Positions 18,582 to 28,142 of a stretch of 64,000 nucleotides of DNA are shown in pieces. Source of the DNA: Oscillospiraceae bacterium (lineage in GTDB: Bacteria; Bacillota; Clostridia; Oscillospirales; Ruminococcaceae); contig JAEDJD010000001.1 of assembly GCA_016296505.1 (NCBI GenBank), forward strand, positions 186,001 through 250,000, written 5' to 3'. A program made the position numbers and the translations under genes. Numbering within the stretch: the first letter of the stretch is position 1; every line of letters begins with the position of its first letter. Under the pieces are notes generated by a model, which saw only the letters and a program-made list of their open reading frames with translations, was not told the origin of the DNA and made no database searches.

Positions 18582-19173
18582 AGGTTTGCTGATCGTACTT
18601 TCCGGTCCGTCCGGATGTGGAAAGGGTACGATTGTTCAGGAGATTCTTAAAAATGGAGATTGCGCTGTCTCGGTCTCCGCGACGACTCGTTCGCCGCGCG
18701 AGGGCGAGGAGAATCATGTCCACTATCATTTTTTAAGCAAAGAAGAATTTGAACAGCGTATTGCAAACGATGGATTGCTTGAATATGCTGAGTATTGCGA
18801 TAATTATTATGGCACGCCGCGCGCCGAGGTGGAAGCAATGCGCGCTTCCGGTAAGCACGTCATTCTTGAAATCGAGGTGCAGGGCGCATTTCAGGTGAGA
18901 GAACGCTGCCCAGAGGCAATTCTCGTATTTACCATACCGCCTTCGATCGCAGAATTGCGCCGCCGATTGGAAAAACGCGGTACCGAAACTGTTGAAGTGG
19001 TTGAAAAGCGTATCGCTCGTGCACAGGAGGAGCTTCCGCTTGCGCGACACTACGATTATATTGTACTGAATCATGCGCTGGAGGATGCGGTTGCGGATTT
19101 CCGATCCATTATTCGCACAGAATCTATGCGCCCGAATCAGATAGATTGGAACCGGATTGACTGGACCCTATAA
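18574..19173 (+). CDS. gmk: guanylate kinase
   Basis: Phosphorylates GMP to GDP with ATP. The P-loop [12 protein letters not shown] is at residues 9-20, the GMP-binding block [19 protein letters not shown] is near 40, and [13 protein letters not shown] is near 70. At 199 aa it is of normal length. ATG 18574 is preceded by GGAGGAGG, and the longer open frame upstream lies inside remA. The coupling with remA suggests linked translation. Confidence 0.95.
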   Translation: MNKGLLIVLSGPSGCGKGTIVQEILKNGDCAVSVSATTRSPREGEENHVHYHFLSKEEFEQRIANDGLLEYAEYCDNYYGTPRAEVEAMRASGKHVILEIEVQGAFQVRERCPEAILVFTIPPSIAELRRRLEKRGTETVEVVEKRIARAQEELPLARHYDYIVLNHALEDAVADFRSIIRTESMRPNQIDWNRIDWTL

Positions 19174-19192
19174 GAGAAAGGATTGTTCTGCT

Positions 19193-19489
19193 ATGATGCT
19201 CAGACCCTCTATGTATCAGATTATCTCGAAAAACGAGAGCTATTATTCCCTTGTGATCGGCGTTGCGAAGCGTGCAAGAGAAATTGCCGAAGCGCACGTC
19301 AAGGAGAAGGAAACTGCAAAAGCTGCTGCCGAAAAGCGCGCAAAGATGAACGGCGACCAGAAGATCCGTCTGGATGACAAAACCATGCGTATGGTTGTTC
19401 TGGAGGAAAATCCGGTCAAGACTGCTGTGGATGAATTTGCAGCTGGAAAGTATAAGATTGTGGAAGCCGAAGAGGATAACGACCGCTGA
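19193..19489 (+). CDS. rpoZ: RNA polymerase omega subunit
   Basis: The omega subunit, which helps assemble RNA polymerase. It starts MMLRPSMYQIISKNESYYSL, and SLVIGVAKRAREIAE is the conserved omega core; the C-terminal part is an acidic extension with KTAVDEFAAGKYKIVE. It is 98 aa long and follows gmk as is usual. The start is ATG 19193 or 19196, as GAAAGG lies upstream. Its stop overlaps the priA start (ATGA). Confidence 0.92.
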   Translation: MMLRPSMYQIISKNESYYSLVIGVAKRAREIAEAHVKEKETAKAAAEKRAKMNGDQKIRLDDKTMRMVVLEENPVKTAVDEFAAGKYKIVEAEEDNDR

Positions 19490-21984
19490 TGACAGGGTAT
19501 GTCGCGAACGGTCCTGCAATGCCGCTGATCATTCAGGTTGCTCTGGATGCAGCGGCGTTTGGCTATGATTTATTATATAGCTATACCGTTCCTGCGGACT
19601 GGGCGGACAGAATCGCAGTCGGTATGCGGGTTGCCGTACCGTTTGGCAGAGGAAATCGCAGAAGGCTTGCGATGATACTAAAAGTGCTACAGAAATCATC
19701 GCAGGAATCATCTGAGTCGGAAATGGTTCTCAAGCCTGTTGCAGCGCTTCTGGACGCAGAGCCGGTGCTGACTGCAGAACTGTTCATGCTGGTCAATTGG
19801 CTGCATGAGCATACCTTTTGTACATGGTATGACGCAGTACGCGCAGTTCTGCCGGGCGGTCTGCAAATTCGTTTGGAGGAGAGATATCTGCCATTGGAAC
19901 CGCCCTCCGCTGTGAAGCTGACAGATAAAGAACATAATTTTCTGCGTATGATGCAGCTTGCCAAAACGCAGCGAGAGCGCGATATGCTTGTGCAGGAGGA
20001 TGGCGACAGCGAAAAGCAGAGGATTATTGCATCGCTTGTGCAGAAAGGCTGTCTGCTTGCGACTTCCGAAGGCAAACAGCTCATCGGAGACAGCACCAAG
20101 AAAATGGTCAGGCTTTCGCGGAGCTATCTCGAAAATGAAACCGCTTACAGACCAACGCCAAAGCAGACGCAGGCGGTTCGCGTATTGCAGGAGCATGAGG
20201 CGCTTTCCGTCAAGGAATGTGCTTATTTTGCCGCGGTCGGGGAAACGGTTGTCCAGAATCTTGTCAAGGCAGGCATTGCGGAATTCTACGAAGCGGAGCT
20301 TTTGCGAGTGCCGCGGGACGCACAGGCAACCATTAACCCTGACGATACGGTATTATCCACCGAACAGCAGGCGGCATATGACGAAATTTCTGCCGAGATG
20401 CTGGCGCGGAAAGCAGTCGCTTTTTTGCTGCATGGCGTAACCGGAAGCGGAAAAACAGCAGTATTTGAGCAGCTCATCGCATTGTCGCTGAATCTGGGCA
20501 GGAGCGTGTTGCTGATGATTCCGGAGATTTCATTGACGCCGCAGATTGTGCAGTATTTTCAGTCGCGATTCGGGAATCGGGTTGCGCTGATTCATAGCGG
20601 ACTATCGCTTGCACAGCGATTGGATACGGATAAACTGATTCGACGCGGTGAAGTTCAGATTGTAATCGGCACGAGAAGCGCGGTATTTGCGCCGTTGCCG
20701 GATATTGGTTTGATTATTCTCGATGAGGAGGGCGAGCATTCGTATAAATCGGAGCAGTCGCCGCGCTATCATGCAGCGGAAGTCGCGAAGGCGCGTGCAA
20801 AATATCATAATGCAGCGCTTGTGCTTGCGTCGGCAACGCCGTCGTTGGAGAGCCGGTATCTGGCGGAACGCGGCGTATATCGGCTTCTAAAAATGACAAA
20901 GCGCTACAATCAGGCGCCGCTGCCCGAAGTTACGATTGTCGATATGAACGAAGAATGCGCAAACGGAAACGGCAGTCCATTTTCGATTGCGCTTTCCGAG
21001 GCGCTGTATGAGAATTTACAGCGCGGAGAACAGAGCATTCTACTGCTGAACCGTCGAGGATACCATACGCTGCTGCAATGTACGAAATGTTATGAGCCGA
21101 TTTACTGTCCGAACTGTTCCGTACCGATGACCTATCACAAGACCAACGGCTCGCTGCTTTGTCATTATTGCGGTCATGTGCAGCCACCGGTGACGATTTG
21201 CCCGAAATGCGGCAATGACCGTTTGCGGCAGATCGGATTCGGGACGCAAAAGCTTGAGGAAGAATTGCAGGCGTTGCTGCCGGATGCGAAAATCCTGCGC
21301 ATGGACGCTGACACAACCATGACGCGCACCGCCTATGAAACAGGCTTTCGCGCGTTTGCCAAGCATGAGTACGACATTCTATGCGGTACACAGATGATCG
21401 GCAAGGGTTTGGATTTCCCGAATGTAACGCTTGTCGGAGTGGTATCTGTAGATAAGGCGTTGTTTGCCGGCGATTACCGCAGTTATGAGCGAACATTTTC
21501 TCTTGTCACGCAGGTTGTTGGGCGAGGTGGCAGGGGGAAATGCCGCGGACGTGCAATTTTGCAGACATATATGCCGAATCATTACGTACTGAATCTCGCA
21601 GCAGAGCAGGATTATGACCGCTTTTATGCAGAGGAGCTTGCGCTTCGGCGTGCACTGATGTTTCCGCCGGTCTGCGATCTTTGCGTGATTGGATTTTCCG
21701 GCGTTTGGGAGGATAAGGTACGGCTTGCGGCAGAGCGATTTGTCGAAATTTTGGCGGAGAACGTCCGGCAGCAGAATTTGCGGTTGCCGCTGCGCGTACT
21801 CGGTCCTGTAGAAGCAGGCTACGGACGGCTCAACGGTAAATACCGCCGCAGACTGCTGCTGAAATGTAAAAACACCGCAGAGATGCGAACGTTCATACGA
21901 TCGCTGCTGGAGCAAGCCTATGCGGATAAGGCGTTTACGAAAATTTCACTGTTTGCCGATATGAATGGCGACTGCGGCGTATAA
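19489..21984 (+). CDS. priA: primosomal replication restart helicase PriA
   Basis: A superfamily 2 DNA helicase that reloads the replisome at stalled forks. The N-terminal 3'-DNA-binding domain (QVALDAAAFGYDLLYSYTVP) covers about 1-110. Walker A GVTGSGKTAVF is near residue 317, and the Walker B region LDEEGEHSYKSEQSPRYHA near 405. The zinc-binding insert around 525-570 has eight cysteines in four pairs (CTKC, CPNC, CHYC, CPKC). The C-terminal helicase motif VTQVVGRGGRG, slightly variant, is near 665. At 831 aa it is slightly longer than E. coli PriA. It ends the operon. Confidence 0.95.
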   Translation: MTGYVANGPAMPLIIQVALDAAAFGYDLLYSYTVPADWADRIAVGMRVAVPFGRGNRRRLAMILKVLQKSSQESSESEMVLKPVAALLDAEPVLTAELFMLVNWLHEHTFCTWYDAVRAVLPGGLQIRLEERYLPLEPPSAVKLTDKEHNFLRMMQLAKTQRERDMLVQEDGDSEKQRIIASLVQKGCLLATSEGKQLIGDSTKKMVRLSRSYLENETAYRPTPKQTQAVRVLQEHEALSVKECAYFAAVGETVVQNLVKAGIAEFYEAELLRVPRDAQATINPDDTVLSTEQQAAYDEISAEMLARKAVAFLLHGVTGSGKTAVFEQLIALSLNLGRSVLLMIPEISLTPQIVQYFQSRFGNRVALIHSGLSLAQRLDTDKLIRRGEVQIVIGTRSAVFAPLPDIGLIILDEEGEHSYKSEQSPRYHAAEVAKARAKYHNAALVLASATPSLESRYLAERGVYRLLKMTKRYNQAPLPEVTIVDMNEECANGNGSPFSIALSEALYENLQRGEQSILLLNRRGYHTLLQCTKCYEPIYCPNCSVPMTYHKTNGSLLCHYCGHVQPPVTICPKCGNDRLRQIGFGTQKLEEELQALLPDAKILRMDADTTMTRTAYETGFRAFAKHEYDILCGTQMIGKGLDFPNVTLVGVVSVDKALFAGDYRSYERTFSLVTQVVGRGGRGKCRGRAILQTYMPNHYVLNLAAEQDYDRFYAEELALRRALMFPPVCDLCVIGFSGVWEDKVRLAAERFVEILAENVRQQNLRLPLRVLGPVEAGYGRLNGKYRRRLLLKCKNTAEMRTFIRSLLEQAYADKAFTKISLFADMNGDCGV

Positions 21985-22023
21985 TGAATCATTTAAGATT
22001 TTTTGAAATATTTGTGAAATGCA

Positions 22024-22051
22024 TTGTATATGCAGAAAAAACTGGTATAAT
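22024..22051 (+). promoter_or_regulatory. possible promoter of the small-gene pair / def operon
   Basis: TTGTAT (22024-22029) and TATAAT (22046-22051) have 16-bp spacing. This is weaker than the other promoters here, but it lies in the right place, 37 nt before the next start. Confidence 0.55.
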
Positions 22052-22087
22052 TTAAAAAGAGTCATATAATAGTAAGGAGAACGATTT

Positions 22088-22303
22088 ATGGCAAAAAAGA
22101 ATGCACCATCAAGATTTGTCGAAATCTATACACAGAAATCTCCCGGCATCAGCAAGGTGCTTGTCGATATGGCAACCGGCGTGAATTATTTCTTCCACAG
22201 TGAATGTGACGGCTACGGCAGCGCAGGCGGACTGACGCCGCTGCTCAATCCGGACGGCACACCAGTTGTTACGCCGCCGGAAATGTTCATGCAGCCGAAA
22301 TGA
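22088..22303 (+). CDS. DUF6440-like small protein
   Basis: A 71-aa protein whose pattern (RFVEIYTQKSPGISKVLVDMATGVNYFFHS then GGLTPLLNPDGTPV, partly quoted) fits the DUF6440 family of unknown function, known for the VDKxTGVNYLF and GGLTPLLDxDG motifs. AAGGAG lies upstream. Its stop overlaps the next start by 4 nt, so the two are translationally coupled. Confidence 0.8.
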   Translation: MAKKNAPSRFVEIYTQKSPGISKVLVDMATGVNYFFHSECDGYGSAGGLTPLLNPDGTPVVTPPEMFMQPK

Positions 22304-22713
22304 GAGCTTGGAAACTGACGAAGAAGCAGATTGGGATTCGGCTTATTTTGTTTGGGATTCTGCTGATTGTCGGCGTAATTTTGCTGTATATTCGTTCGTG
22401 TCCGGAGTGGCACGATCAGGTGCTGACACCGCCGGAAGCAGCCGCGTCGGCGTCGCCGGAGGGCGGAACGCAGGCTTCTGCGATTGCGCCGCCGGATGGT
22501 TTTGCGCGTATTCCCGCAGACGAGAATAGCTTTCTGCATTTTATGCGCAATATGCCAATCTGGACGTCAGGCAGCAGCATCATGACCTATGACGTCAGAG
22601 CGATTTCCTCGGTGAACGCCGCCGCAGTCTATACGCTCAGTTTGCCGGATACGGAGATGAAGCCGATCCGTGGTATACCGAAGCAGAACTATCTGCTGAT
22701 CCGATTCGACTGA
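22300..22713 (+). CDS. membrane-anchored hypothetical protein, weakly DUF4846-like
   Basis: A 137-aa protein with one N-terminal hydrophobic helix (about 12-31, LILFGILLIVGVILLYI), an Ala/Pro-rich linker and an outside domain. PDGFARIPADENSFLHFMRN resembles the opening of DUF4846 proteins (GF-R-GSFxxYLRNLP), but those are about twice as long. It might be a short relative or a remnant. It is coupled to the DUF6440 gene by ATGA overlap. Confidence 0.65.
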   Translation: MRAWKLTKKQIGIRLILFGILLIVGVILLYIRSCPEWHDQVLTPPEAAASASPEGGTQASAIAPPDGFARIPADENSFLHFMRNMPIWTSGSSIMTYDVRAISSVNAAAVYTLSLPDTEMKPIRGIPKQNYLLIRFD

Positions 22714-22805
22714 GCTGCTATACGTTTGGGGCTGAGTCGCTTCGCAGATGGAAAGACGGTTTTCCGAATGCAGCGCATACTGCTATAGAATAAAGGAGAA
22801 GAAAA

Positions 22806-23273
22806 ATGGCAATTCGCAATATAGTAAAAGAGGGCGATCCGGTACTGCAAAAGAAGTGCAGACCGGTTGAGAAATTTGATGAGAAGCTTTGGCAGGTATT
22901 GGACGACATGGCGCAAACGCTTCGCAATTCGGGCGGCGTGGGACTTGCCGCACCGCAGATTGGCATTCTGCGCAGATATTTTATTATGATTCTGGATGAG
23001 GATGGAGATGTCATCGAAGCGATCAATCCGGAGATCGTAAAGACCTCTGGAAAGATGCGCGAGGTTGAGGGCTGTCTTTCCGTTCCGAACCGTTGGGGCT
23101 ATGTCACACGACCGAAGACGGTTGTTCTGCGGGCATATAATCGCCACGGCGAGCAGTATGAGATGAAGCTGAAGGATTTTGGCGCACGCTGTGCCTGCCA
23201 CGAAACCGATCATCTGGACGGTCATCTGTTCCTTGAGCTGGTCGAGGAATTTTGCAAGCCGGAGCAGGCGTAA
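22806..23273 (+). CDS. def: peptide deformylase
   Basis: Removes the formyl group from new proteins using a bound metal. The three signature motifs are complete: GGVGLAAPQIG (about 41-51), EGCLSVP (about 86-92) and HETDHLDG (about 131-138). It is 155 aa with an AAGGAG site. It starts the gene run that contains fmt, the enzyme that puts the formyl group on initiator tRNA. Confidence 0.96.
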   Translation: MAIRNIVKEGDPVLQKKCRPVEKFDEKLWQVLDDMAQTLRNSGGVGLAAPQIGILRRYFIMILDEDGDVIEAINPEIVKTSGKMREVEGCLSVPNRWGYVTRPKTVVLRAYNRHGEQYEMKLKDFGARCACHETDHLDGHLFLELVEEFCKPEQA

Positions 23274-23277
23274 TCCG

Positions 23278-23949
23278 ATGCGGATACAGCTTTTGGTCAA
23301 AGCGCTTGCAGCGTTTGCAGCCGGATTTGTGCTTGTCGGATTGTTGGTGTTTTTGTCGGCAGGAACGCTCCGTTATCCATGCGGATGGCTGTTTTGCGGT
23401 GTTTTGTTTATCCCGATGCTTTTGATGGGGATTGTACTGTTTATCAAAAATCCGGCGCTGTTGCAAAAACGGCTTATGCACAAGGAAACGCAGTCAGAGC
23501 AGAAAAAAGTGGTTCTACTCAGCATATTGATGTTCTTAGTGGGATTTATACTCTGTGGATTGGATTTTCGTTTTCAGTGGCTACAGCTGCCGAAGTGGAT
23601 ATCTTTTTTGGCAGCGGTTATATTTTTGATTGGTTATCTGATGTATGCGGAGGTACTGCGTGAGAATGCGTATCTTTCGCGAACGATATCAGTACAGGCG
23701 GAACAGCGTGTGATTGACACAGGGCTGTACGGCATCATACGTCATCCGATGTACACCGCAACCATTCTGATGTTCTGTATGATTCCGCTGATACTCGGTT
23801 CTGTGACAGCACTGCTGGTTTTTCTGCTGTATCCGGTGATACTGGTACGCCGAATCCGCAATGAGGAACAGGTATTGTGCGAGGAACTGCAAGGCTACAG
23901 TGTATATTTGAAAAAAGTAAAATACAGACTATTCCCATATATCTGGTGA
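23278..23949 (+). CDS. isoprenylcysteine carboxyl methyltransferase/PEMT-like membrane protein
   Basis: A 223-aa protein with five or six hydrophobic segments. The C-terminal part VIDTGLYGIIRHPMYTATIL followed by E-x-x-L carries the RHPMY motif of the ICMT/phospholipid methyltransferase fold, which binds SAM at the membrane. The target is unknown; a lipid or a small thiol or ketone is possible. It starts 4 nt after the def stop at ATG 23278, so it is translated with def; the longer frame to 23179 lies inside def. Confidence 0.8.
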   Translation: MRIQLLVKALAAFAAGFVLVGLLVFLSAGTLRYPCGWLFCGVLFIPMLLMGIVLFIKNPALLQKRLMHKETQSEQKKVVLLSILMFLVGFILCGLDFRFQWLQLPKWISFLAAVIFLIGYLMYAEVLRENAYLSRTISVQAEQRVIDTGLYGIIRHPMYTATILMFCMIPLILGSVTALLVFLLYPVILVRRIRNEEQVLCEELQGYSVYLKKVKYRLFPYIW

Positions 23950-23978
23950 ACATAAATTCACGCTCAAAGGAGACAGTT

Positions 23979-24923
23979 ATGAATATTGTATTTATGGGTA
24001 CGCCTGATTTTTCAGTGCCGACGCTCGAAATGCTGGTGAATGAAGGACATACTGTTCAGGCGGTTCTGACACAGCCGGATCGACCGCGCGGACGCGGCAA
24101 ACAGCTTCGGCCGACGCCAATTCGAGCAAAGGCGGAGGAATTCGGAATACCGGTCTATACGCCGCAGTCGCTGCGCAAGGGCGAGGACGCGGTGGAAATG
24201 CAAACGCTTTTAGAGTCGCTGCATCCGGAATTGATCGTTGTCATTGCATATGGGCAGATTCTGCCGAAAGCGATTCTTGATCTGCCGAAATACGGCTGCA
24301 TCAATTTACACGCCTCACTGTTGCCGCGTTGGCGCGGTGCTGCACCAATTCAGCGTGCGATTCTGGCTGGAGACTATGAAACCGGCGTAACGGCTATGCA
24401 AATGGCAGAGGGCTTAGACACTGGCGATATGCTGCATATCCTGAAAACGCAGATCGCCTGCGATGAGACAGCCGAAACGCTTCATGATAGACTTTCGTTG
24501 CTCTCTGCGGAAACGCTTCGTGAAACGATTTTGCTTCTGGAGCAGGGCTTGCTTCGCCGCACACCGCAGGGGGAGAGCGGCGTCTGCTATGCAGAAAAAA
24601 TCACAAAAGAGATGAGCCGACTGGATTTCAGCGCGTCTGCTGTAGAAATCGACCGGACAATTCGAGCCGTAACCGGATATGCGATGCTGAATGGCAAGCG
24701 AATCAAGCTGCTGCGCTCGTGCTGCGACGGCCAGTATCAAAGCGACGCGCCTGCCGGAACGCTGCTGCGCGAGGGAAAACACGGTTTGTATCTGGTATGC
24801 GGCGACGGTGCAGCGGTACGGCTTTGCGCCGTTCAGCCAGAGGGCAGTAAGCCTATGCAAATTTCAGATTTTCTGAATGGCGCAGCGGTGCAGGAAGGGG
24901 TATGCCTGACCGCGGCAGAGTAA
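23979..24923 (+). CDS. fmt: methionyl-tRNA formyltransferase
   Basis: Formylates Met-tRNA(fMet) with 10-formyl-THF. The N-terminal catalytic domain has MNIVFMGTPDFSVPTLEML and the folate/active-site block NLHASLLPRWRGAAPIQRAI (Asn, His and the later Asp of TGVTAMQMAEGLDTGDML). The C-terminal OB fold follows from about residue 210. It is 314 aa. AAAGGAG sits 8 nt before ATG 23979. It is functionally paired with def in the same run. Confidence 0.95.
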   Translation: MNIVFMGTPDFSVPTLEMLVNEGHTVQAVLTQPDRPRGRGKQLRPTPIRAKAEEFGIPVYTPQSLRKGEDAVEMQTLLESLHPELIVVIAYGQILPKAILDLPKYGCINLHASLLPRWRGAAPIQRAILAGDYETGVTAMQMAEGLDTGDMLHILKTQIACDETAETLHDRLSLLSAETLRETILLLEQGLLRRTPQGESGVCYAEKITKEMSRLDFSASAVEIDRTIRAVTGYAMLNGKRIKLLRSCCDGQYQSDAPAGTLLREGKHGLYLVCGDGAAVRLCAVQPEGSKPMQISDFLNGAAVQEGVCLTAAE

Positions 24924-24944
24924 TTCCGAAGAAAGGAGACTGCG

Positions 24945-25625
24945 ATGTATATTTTTTTAATTCTATCGCTGTTGATTACAGTGATCGCGCAGATACGCGT
25001 GCAGACTGCATTTCATAAATATAAAAAAGTGCGCAATGAACGCGGCATCACGGGTGCAGAAGCAGCAAGACAGCTTTTGCTCGATCACAGCATTACAAAT
25101 GTTCCGATTGAACGGATTTCCGGCAATCTCACCGATCATTATGATCCGGGGCGCAATGTAATCCGGCTTTCGGAGGATGTATATGACAGCGACAGTGTTG
25201 CAGCGGTTGGCGTTGCGATGCACGAAGCAGGTCATGCCTTGCAGTATGCGCAGAATTATGCGCCGGTCCGACTGCGCAATGCGATTGTCAAATCAACGAA
25301 TATATCTTCAAAGATTTCCTATTTTCTGATTCTGGCTGGCATACTGTTTGGTGGCGGAAACGGCAGAATCGGTTATACTTTGATTACACTCGGCATCATA
25401 TTTTTCTGTGCGGTCGTATTTTTTCAGATTATTACGCTTCCGGTAGAATTCAATGCAAGCGGCAGAGCCGTCCGTGCATTGAAAGAAACTATGGTGTTGA
25501 ATTATGAGGAGCAGAAAGGCGTTCGCAAGGTGCTTTCTGCGGCTGCAATGACTTATGTTGCGGCAGTTGCAGTTTCATTGCTGCAATTATTGCGGCTGTT
25601 TGCGATCAGAGGGCGGCGCAGATGA
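24945..25625 (+). CDS. membrane zinc metallopeptidase (YugP family)
   Basis: A 226-aa protein of the Zn_peptidase_2 family. One N-terminal hydrophobic helix is followed by the zinc motif MHEAGHALQYA (HEAGH, near residue 89), two or three more membrane helices (about 125-165 and 205-220), and the conserved LPVEFNASGRA segment with a likely third zinc ligand. Its position between fmt and rsmB is conserved in Clostridia. The substrate is unknown. The stop overlaps rsmB by 4 nt. Confidence 0.88.
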   Translation: MYIFLILSLLITVIAQIRVQTAFHKYKKVRNERGITGAEAARQLLLDHSITNVPIERISGNLTDHYDPGRNVIRLSEDVYDSDSVAAVGVAMHEAGHALQYAQNYAPVRLRNAIVKSTNISSKISYFLILAGILFGGGNGRIGYTLITLGIIFFCAVVFFQIITLPVEFNASGRAVRALKETMVLNYEEQKGVRKVLSAAAMTYVAAVAVSLLQLLRLFAIRGRRR

Positions 25626-26992
25626 TTGGTTTGGAGGCAAGACTGCTTTGCGTTCGGACGCTGATCCGGATGATTCGTTCCAAAAGCTACTCCAATCTTG
25701 CGCTGACGAAAGCGTGTATGGACGCAGAACACATTACGCCGCAGGACAGCGCACTATGCAGAAGAATATTTCGCGGCGTATTGGAGCGTATGCTGACGCT
25801 GGACGCGTGTATTGAGGCGCATTCCAAGCGGAAACCGGAAAAGCTTGATCTGGAAGTGCTGTGCGTATTGCGATGCGGCGTATATGAGCTGCTATATCTG
25901 CGCACACCGGAATCAGCCGTGGTTAATCTCTGGACGGAAGCGGTCAAAAAATTGAAAAAGAATAGTGCAGCCGGTATGGTAAATGCAATTCTGCGCGGAT
26001 TTATCCGTGAAGGAAAGCGGCTGCCGTTGCCGCAGGACGCGATTGCAGCGATGTCGGTACAGTATTCGGTACCTCAGCCGCTGCTGACAGCGCTGCTTGC
26101 GGATTATGATACAGAAACGATTACAGCATTTCTCGCAGACGCATTGGAAGTGCCGCCGATTTATCTGCGGCGCAATCCGCTGTTTGCAGGGAGCGAGCAG
26201 GTGCTTTCCGCGGCAGAGGCTGTTCCGTCAATTCCGGATGCCTATCTGCTTAAAAAACGCTGCGAGACCGCAGAAATCCCGACTGTGATCGACGGCAAAG
26301 AGACTGTCCCGATTGATCCCTACCGCAGCGGTCTGATCTCCGAATCTATGGCGCTGGGTGCAGCGATGCATATACAGGATTTGGCTTCACAGCTTTGCTG
26401 TATGGCGCTTGACCCGCAGCCGGGGGAGACCGTCCTCGATGTCTGCGCGGCACCGGGCGGAAAAAGCTTTACGATTGCGGAACTGATGCAGGATAAAGGA
26501 ACGGTTTTTGCGTATGATCTGCATGAAAAGCGAGTCGGACTGATTCGGCAGGGCGCGGAAAAGCTGAAGCTCAGCAGTATCCAAGCACAGATCGGCGACG
26601 CGCGGAAAACGGAAAAGCCGCAGGCAGATCGTATTCTCTGCGATGTGCCGTGCTCAGGATTTGGTGTGATTCGCAGAAAGCCGGAGATTCGGTATAAATC
26701 GCTTGCAGAGTCAGCCGGATTGCCGGAGATTCAGTATGCGATATTGGAGGCGTCCGCAAAGGCGTTGAAACCGGGCGGCGTATTGGTTTATTCAACCTGC
26801 ACCGTCTTAAAACGTGAAAACGAGGATGTTGTACGCAGATTTTTGGCGGCGCATCCCGAATATGCGCTTGAAAAGCCGTGGCAGAATCTGCCGGCGCTTG
26901 CAGAATACGGTCAGGAAATGACGACATTATTTCCGCAAATGCTCGGCAGCGATGGTTTTTTCATTGCAAAAATGCGGAAGTTATCAATATAA
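25622..26992 (+). CDS. rsmB: 16S rRNA cytosine-C5 methyltransferase RsmB
   Basis: Methylates C967 (E. coli numbering) of 16S rRNA. Residues 1-140 are a NusB-like RNA-binding domain and 150-456 the SAM-dependent domain, with motif I DVCAAPGGKSFTIAEL and the two catalytic cysteines in DVPCSGFG and YSTCTVLKRENEDVV. It is 456 aa, coupled to the preceding peptidase by ATGA overlap. Confidence 0.94.
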   Translation: MIGLEARLLCVRTLIRMIRSKSYSNLALTKACMDAEHITPQDSALCRRIFRGVLERMLTLDACIEAHSKRKPEKLDLEVLCVLRCGVYELLYLRTPESAVVNLWTEAVKKLKKNSAAGMVNAILRGFIREGKRLPLPQDAIAAMSVQYSVPQPLLTALLADYDTETITAFLADALEVPPIYLRRNPLFAGSEQVLSAAEAVPSIPDAYLLKKRCETAEIPTVIDGKETVPIDPYRSGLISESMALGAAMHIQDLASQLCCMALDPQPGETVLDVCAAPGGKSFTIAELMQDKGTVFAYDLHEKRVGLIRQGAEKLKLSSIQAQIGDARKTEKPQADRILCDVPCSGFGVIRRKPEIRYKSLAESAGLPEIQYAILEASAKALKPGGVLVYSTCTVLKRENEDVVRRFLAAHPEYALEKPWQNLPALAEYGQEMTTLFPQMLGSDGFFIAKMRKLSI

Positions 26993-27038
26993 TCTACTGA
27001 TACGATTCTTAAATCCGGATGAATAAAAAGGAGAGGAG

Positions 27039-28142
27039 CTGAACGGCACGGAACAACAGAAAATTGATATTCTGAGCCTTCTACCGGAGCAGCTTGAGAA
27101 AGAGATTGCAGCAATGGGCGTGCCGAAATTTCGCGCAAAACAGATATTTCGTCAGCTGCATATCAAACGCGTCTTTGATTTCTCGGATATGACAGAACTA
27201 TCTAAACAATTTCAAGCAGAACTGAAAGAACGCTTTTATATAAACTTGCCAAAGATTGAGAAAAGGCTTGATTCTTGTGCGGATGATACTGTAAAATATC
27301 TGTATAGGCTCTCTGACGGAGCCTGCATTGAGACAGTGCGCATGGTCTACCATCACGGTGTAACAGCGTGTATTTCAACGCAGGTTGGCTGTAAAATGGG
27401 CTGTAAATTCTGTGCGTCTGCACCGCTTGGATTTGTGCGTAACCTAACGCCGTCCGAGATGCTCGGACAGATTTATGGAACGGATGCAGATTTTCCGCCA
27501 GAGCAGCAAATCAGCGGCATTGTGTTAATGGGCATCGGAGAGCCGCTGGATAATTATGAGAATGTGATGCAGTTTCTGCGGCTGATTTCCTGCAAAGAGG
27601 GCAGGAATCTGAGCTTGCGGCATATTGCGCTCTCAACCTGTGGACTTGTCCCGATGATCGGTCGGCTCGCGGAGGAACAGCTTCCGCTTACGCTGTCGGT
27701 CTCGCTGCACGCCGCGGATAATGAAACGCGCAATGCATTGATGCCGGTCAATCGGCGTTATCCGCTTGAGGAACTGCTTTCAGCCTGCGGTGACTATTTC
27801 CGGAAAACTGGCAGGCGCATTACATTTGAATACGCTGTCATTGCCGGCGAGAATGATTCTGCGGCAGCGGCAAAGCAACTTGGAAAACGACTCCGACCTG
27901 TCTTTCCCAATCAGAGACCGCACGTGAATCTGATTCCGGTCAATCCGGTTGCAGGGACGGGGTTTCAGGCAGGACACGCAGAGGCGTTTCGGAACCTGCT
28001 TGCGCAGGAGGGCGTCAATGCAACGGTTCGGCGTACACTCGGAGAGGACATCAAGGTTGCTTGCGGTCAGCTTCGGCGCGATACCGTAGAGGAAACAGAA
28101 GAAAGCGTGGTGAGCACCATTGAAGGCGTATCTGGGCTGTGA
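27039..28142 (+). CDS. rlmN: dual-specificity 23S rRNA/tRNA A-C2 methyltransferase RlmN, apparent CTG start
   Basis: A radical SAM enzyme that methylates C2 of A2503 in 23S rRNA and A37 in some tRNAs. The cluster motif CKMGCKFCAS is near residue 125, and the motif GEPLDNYENV and late Cys of KVACGQL are present. The first ATG in frame (27114) would remove the family N-terminus. Upstream the frame stays open to a stop at 27024 and reads IDILSLLPEQLEKEIAAMG, exactly the expected RlmN start. No ATG, GTG or TTG is available there; CTG 27039 lies 5 nt after AAGGAG and is the best candidate. The start assignment is inferred. Confidence 0.85.
   Translation: MNGTEQQKIDILSLLPEQLEKEIAAMGVPKFRAKQIFRQLHIKRVFDFSDMTELSKQFQAELKERFYINLPKIEKRLDSCADDTVKYLYRLSDGACIETVRMVYHHGVTACISTQVGCKMGCKFCASAPLGFVRNLTPSEMLGQIYGTDADFPPEQQISGIVLMGIGEPLDNYENVMQFLRLISCKEGRNLSLRHIALSTCGLVPMIGRLAEEQLPLTLSVSLHAADNETRNALMPVNRRYPLEELLSACGDYFRKTGRRITFEYAVIAGENDSAAAAKQLGKRLRPVFPNQRPHVNLIPVNPVAGTGFQAGHAEAFRNLLAQEGVNATVRRTLGEDIKVACGQLRRDTVEETEESVVSTIEGVSGL

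Noticed and set aside
27114..28142. rlmN starting at ATG 27114
   Set aside because: It would cut off the conserved N-terminus and has no ribosome site; the upstream frame encodes that N-terminus.
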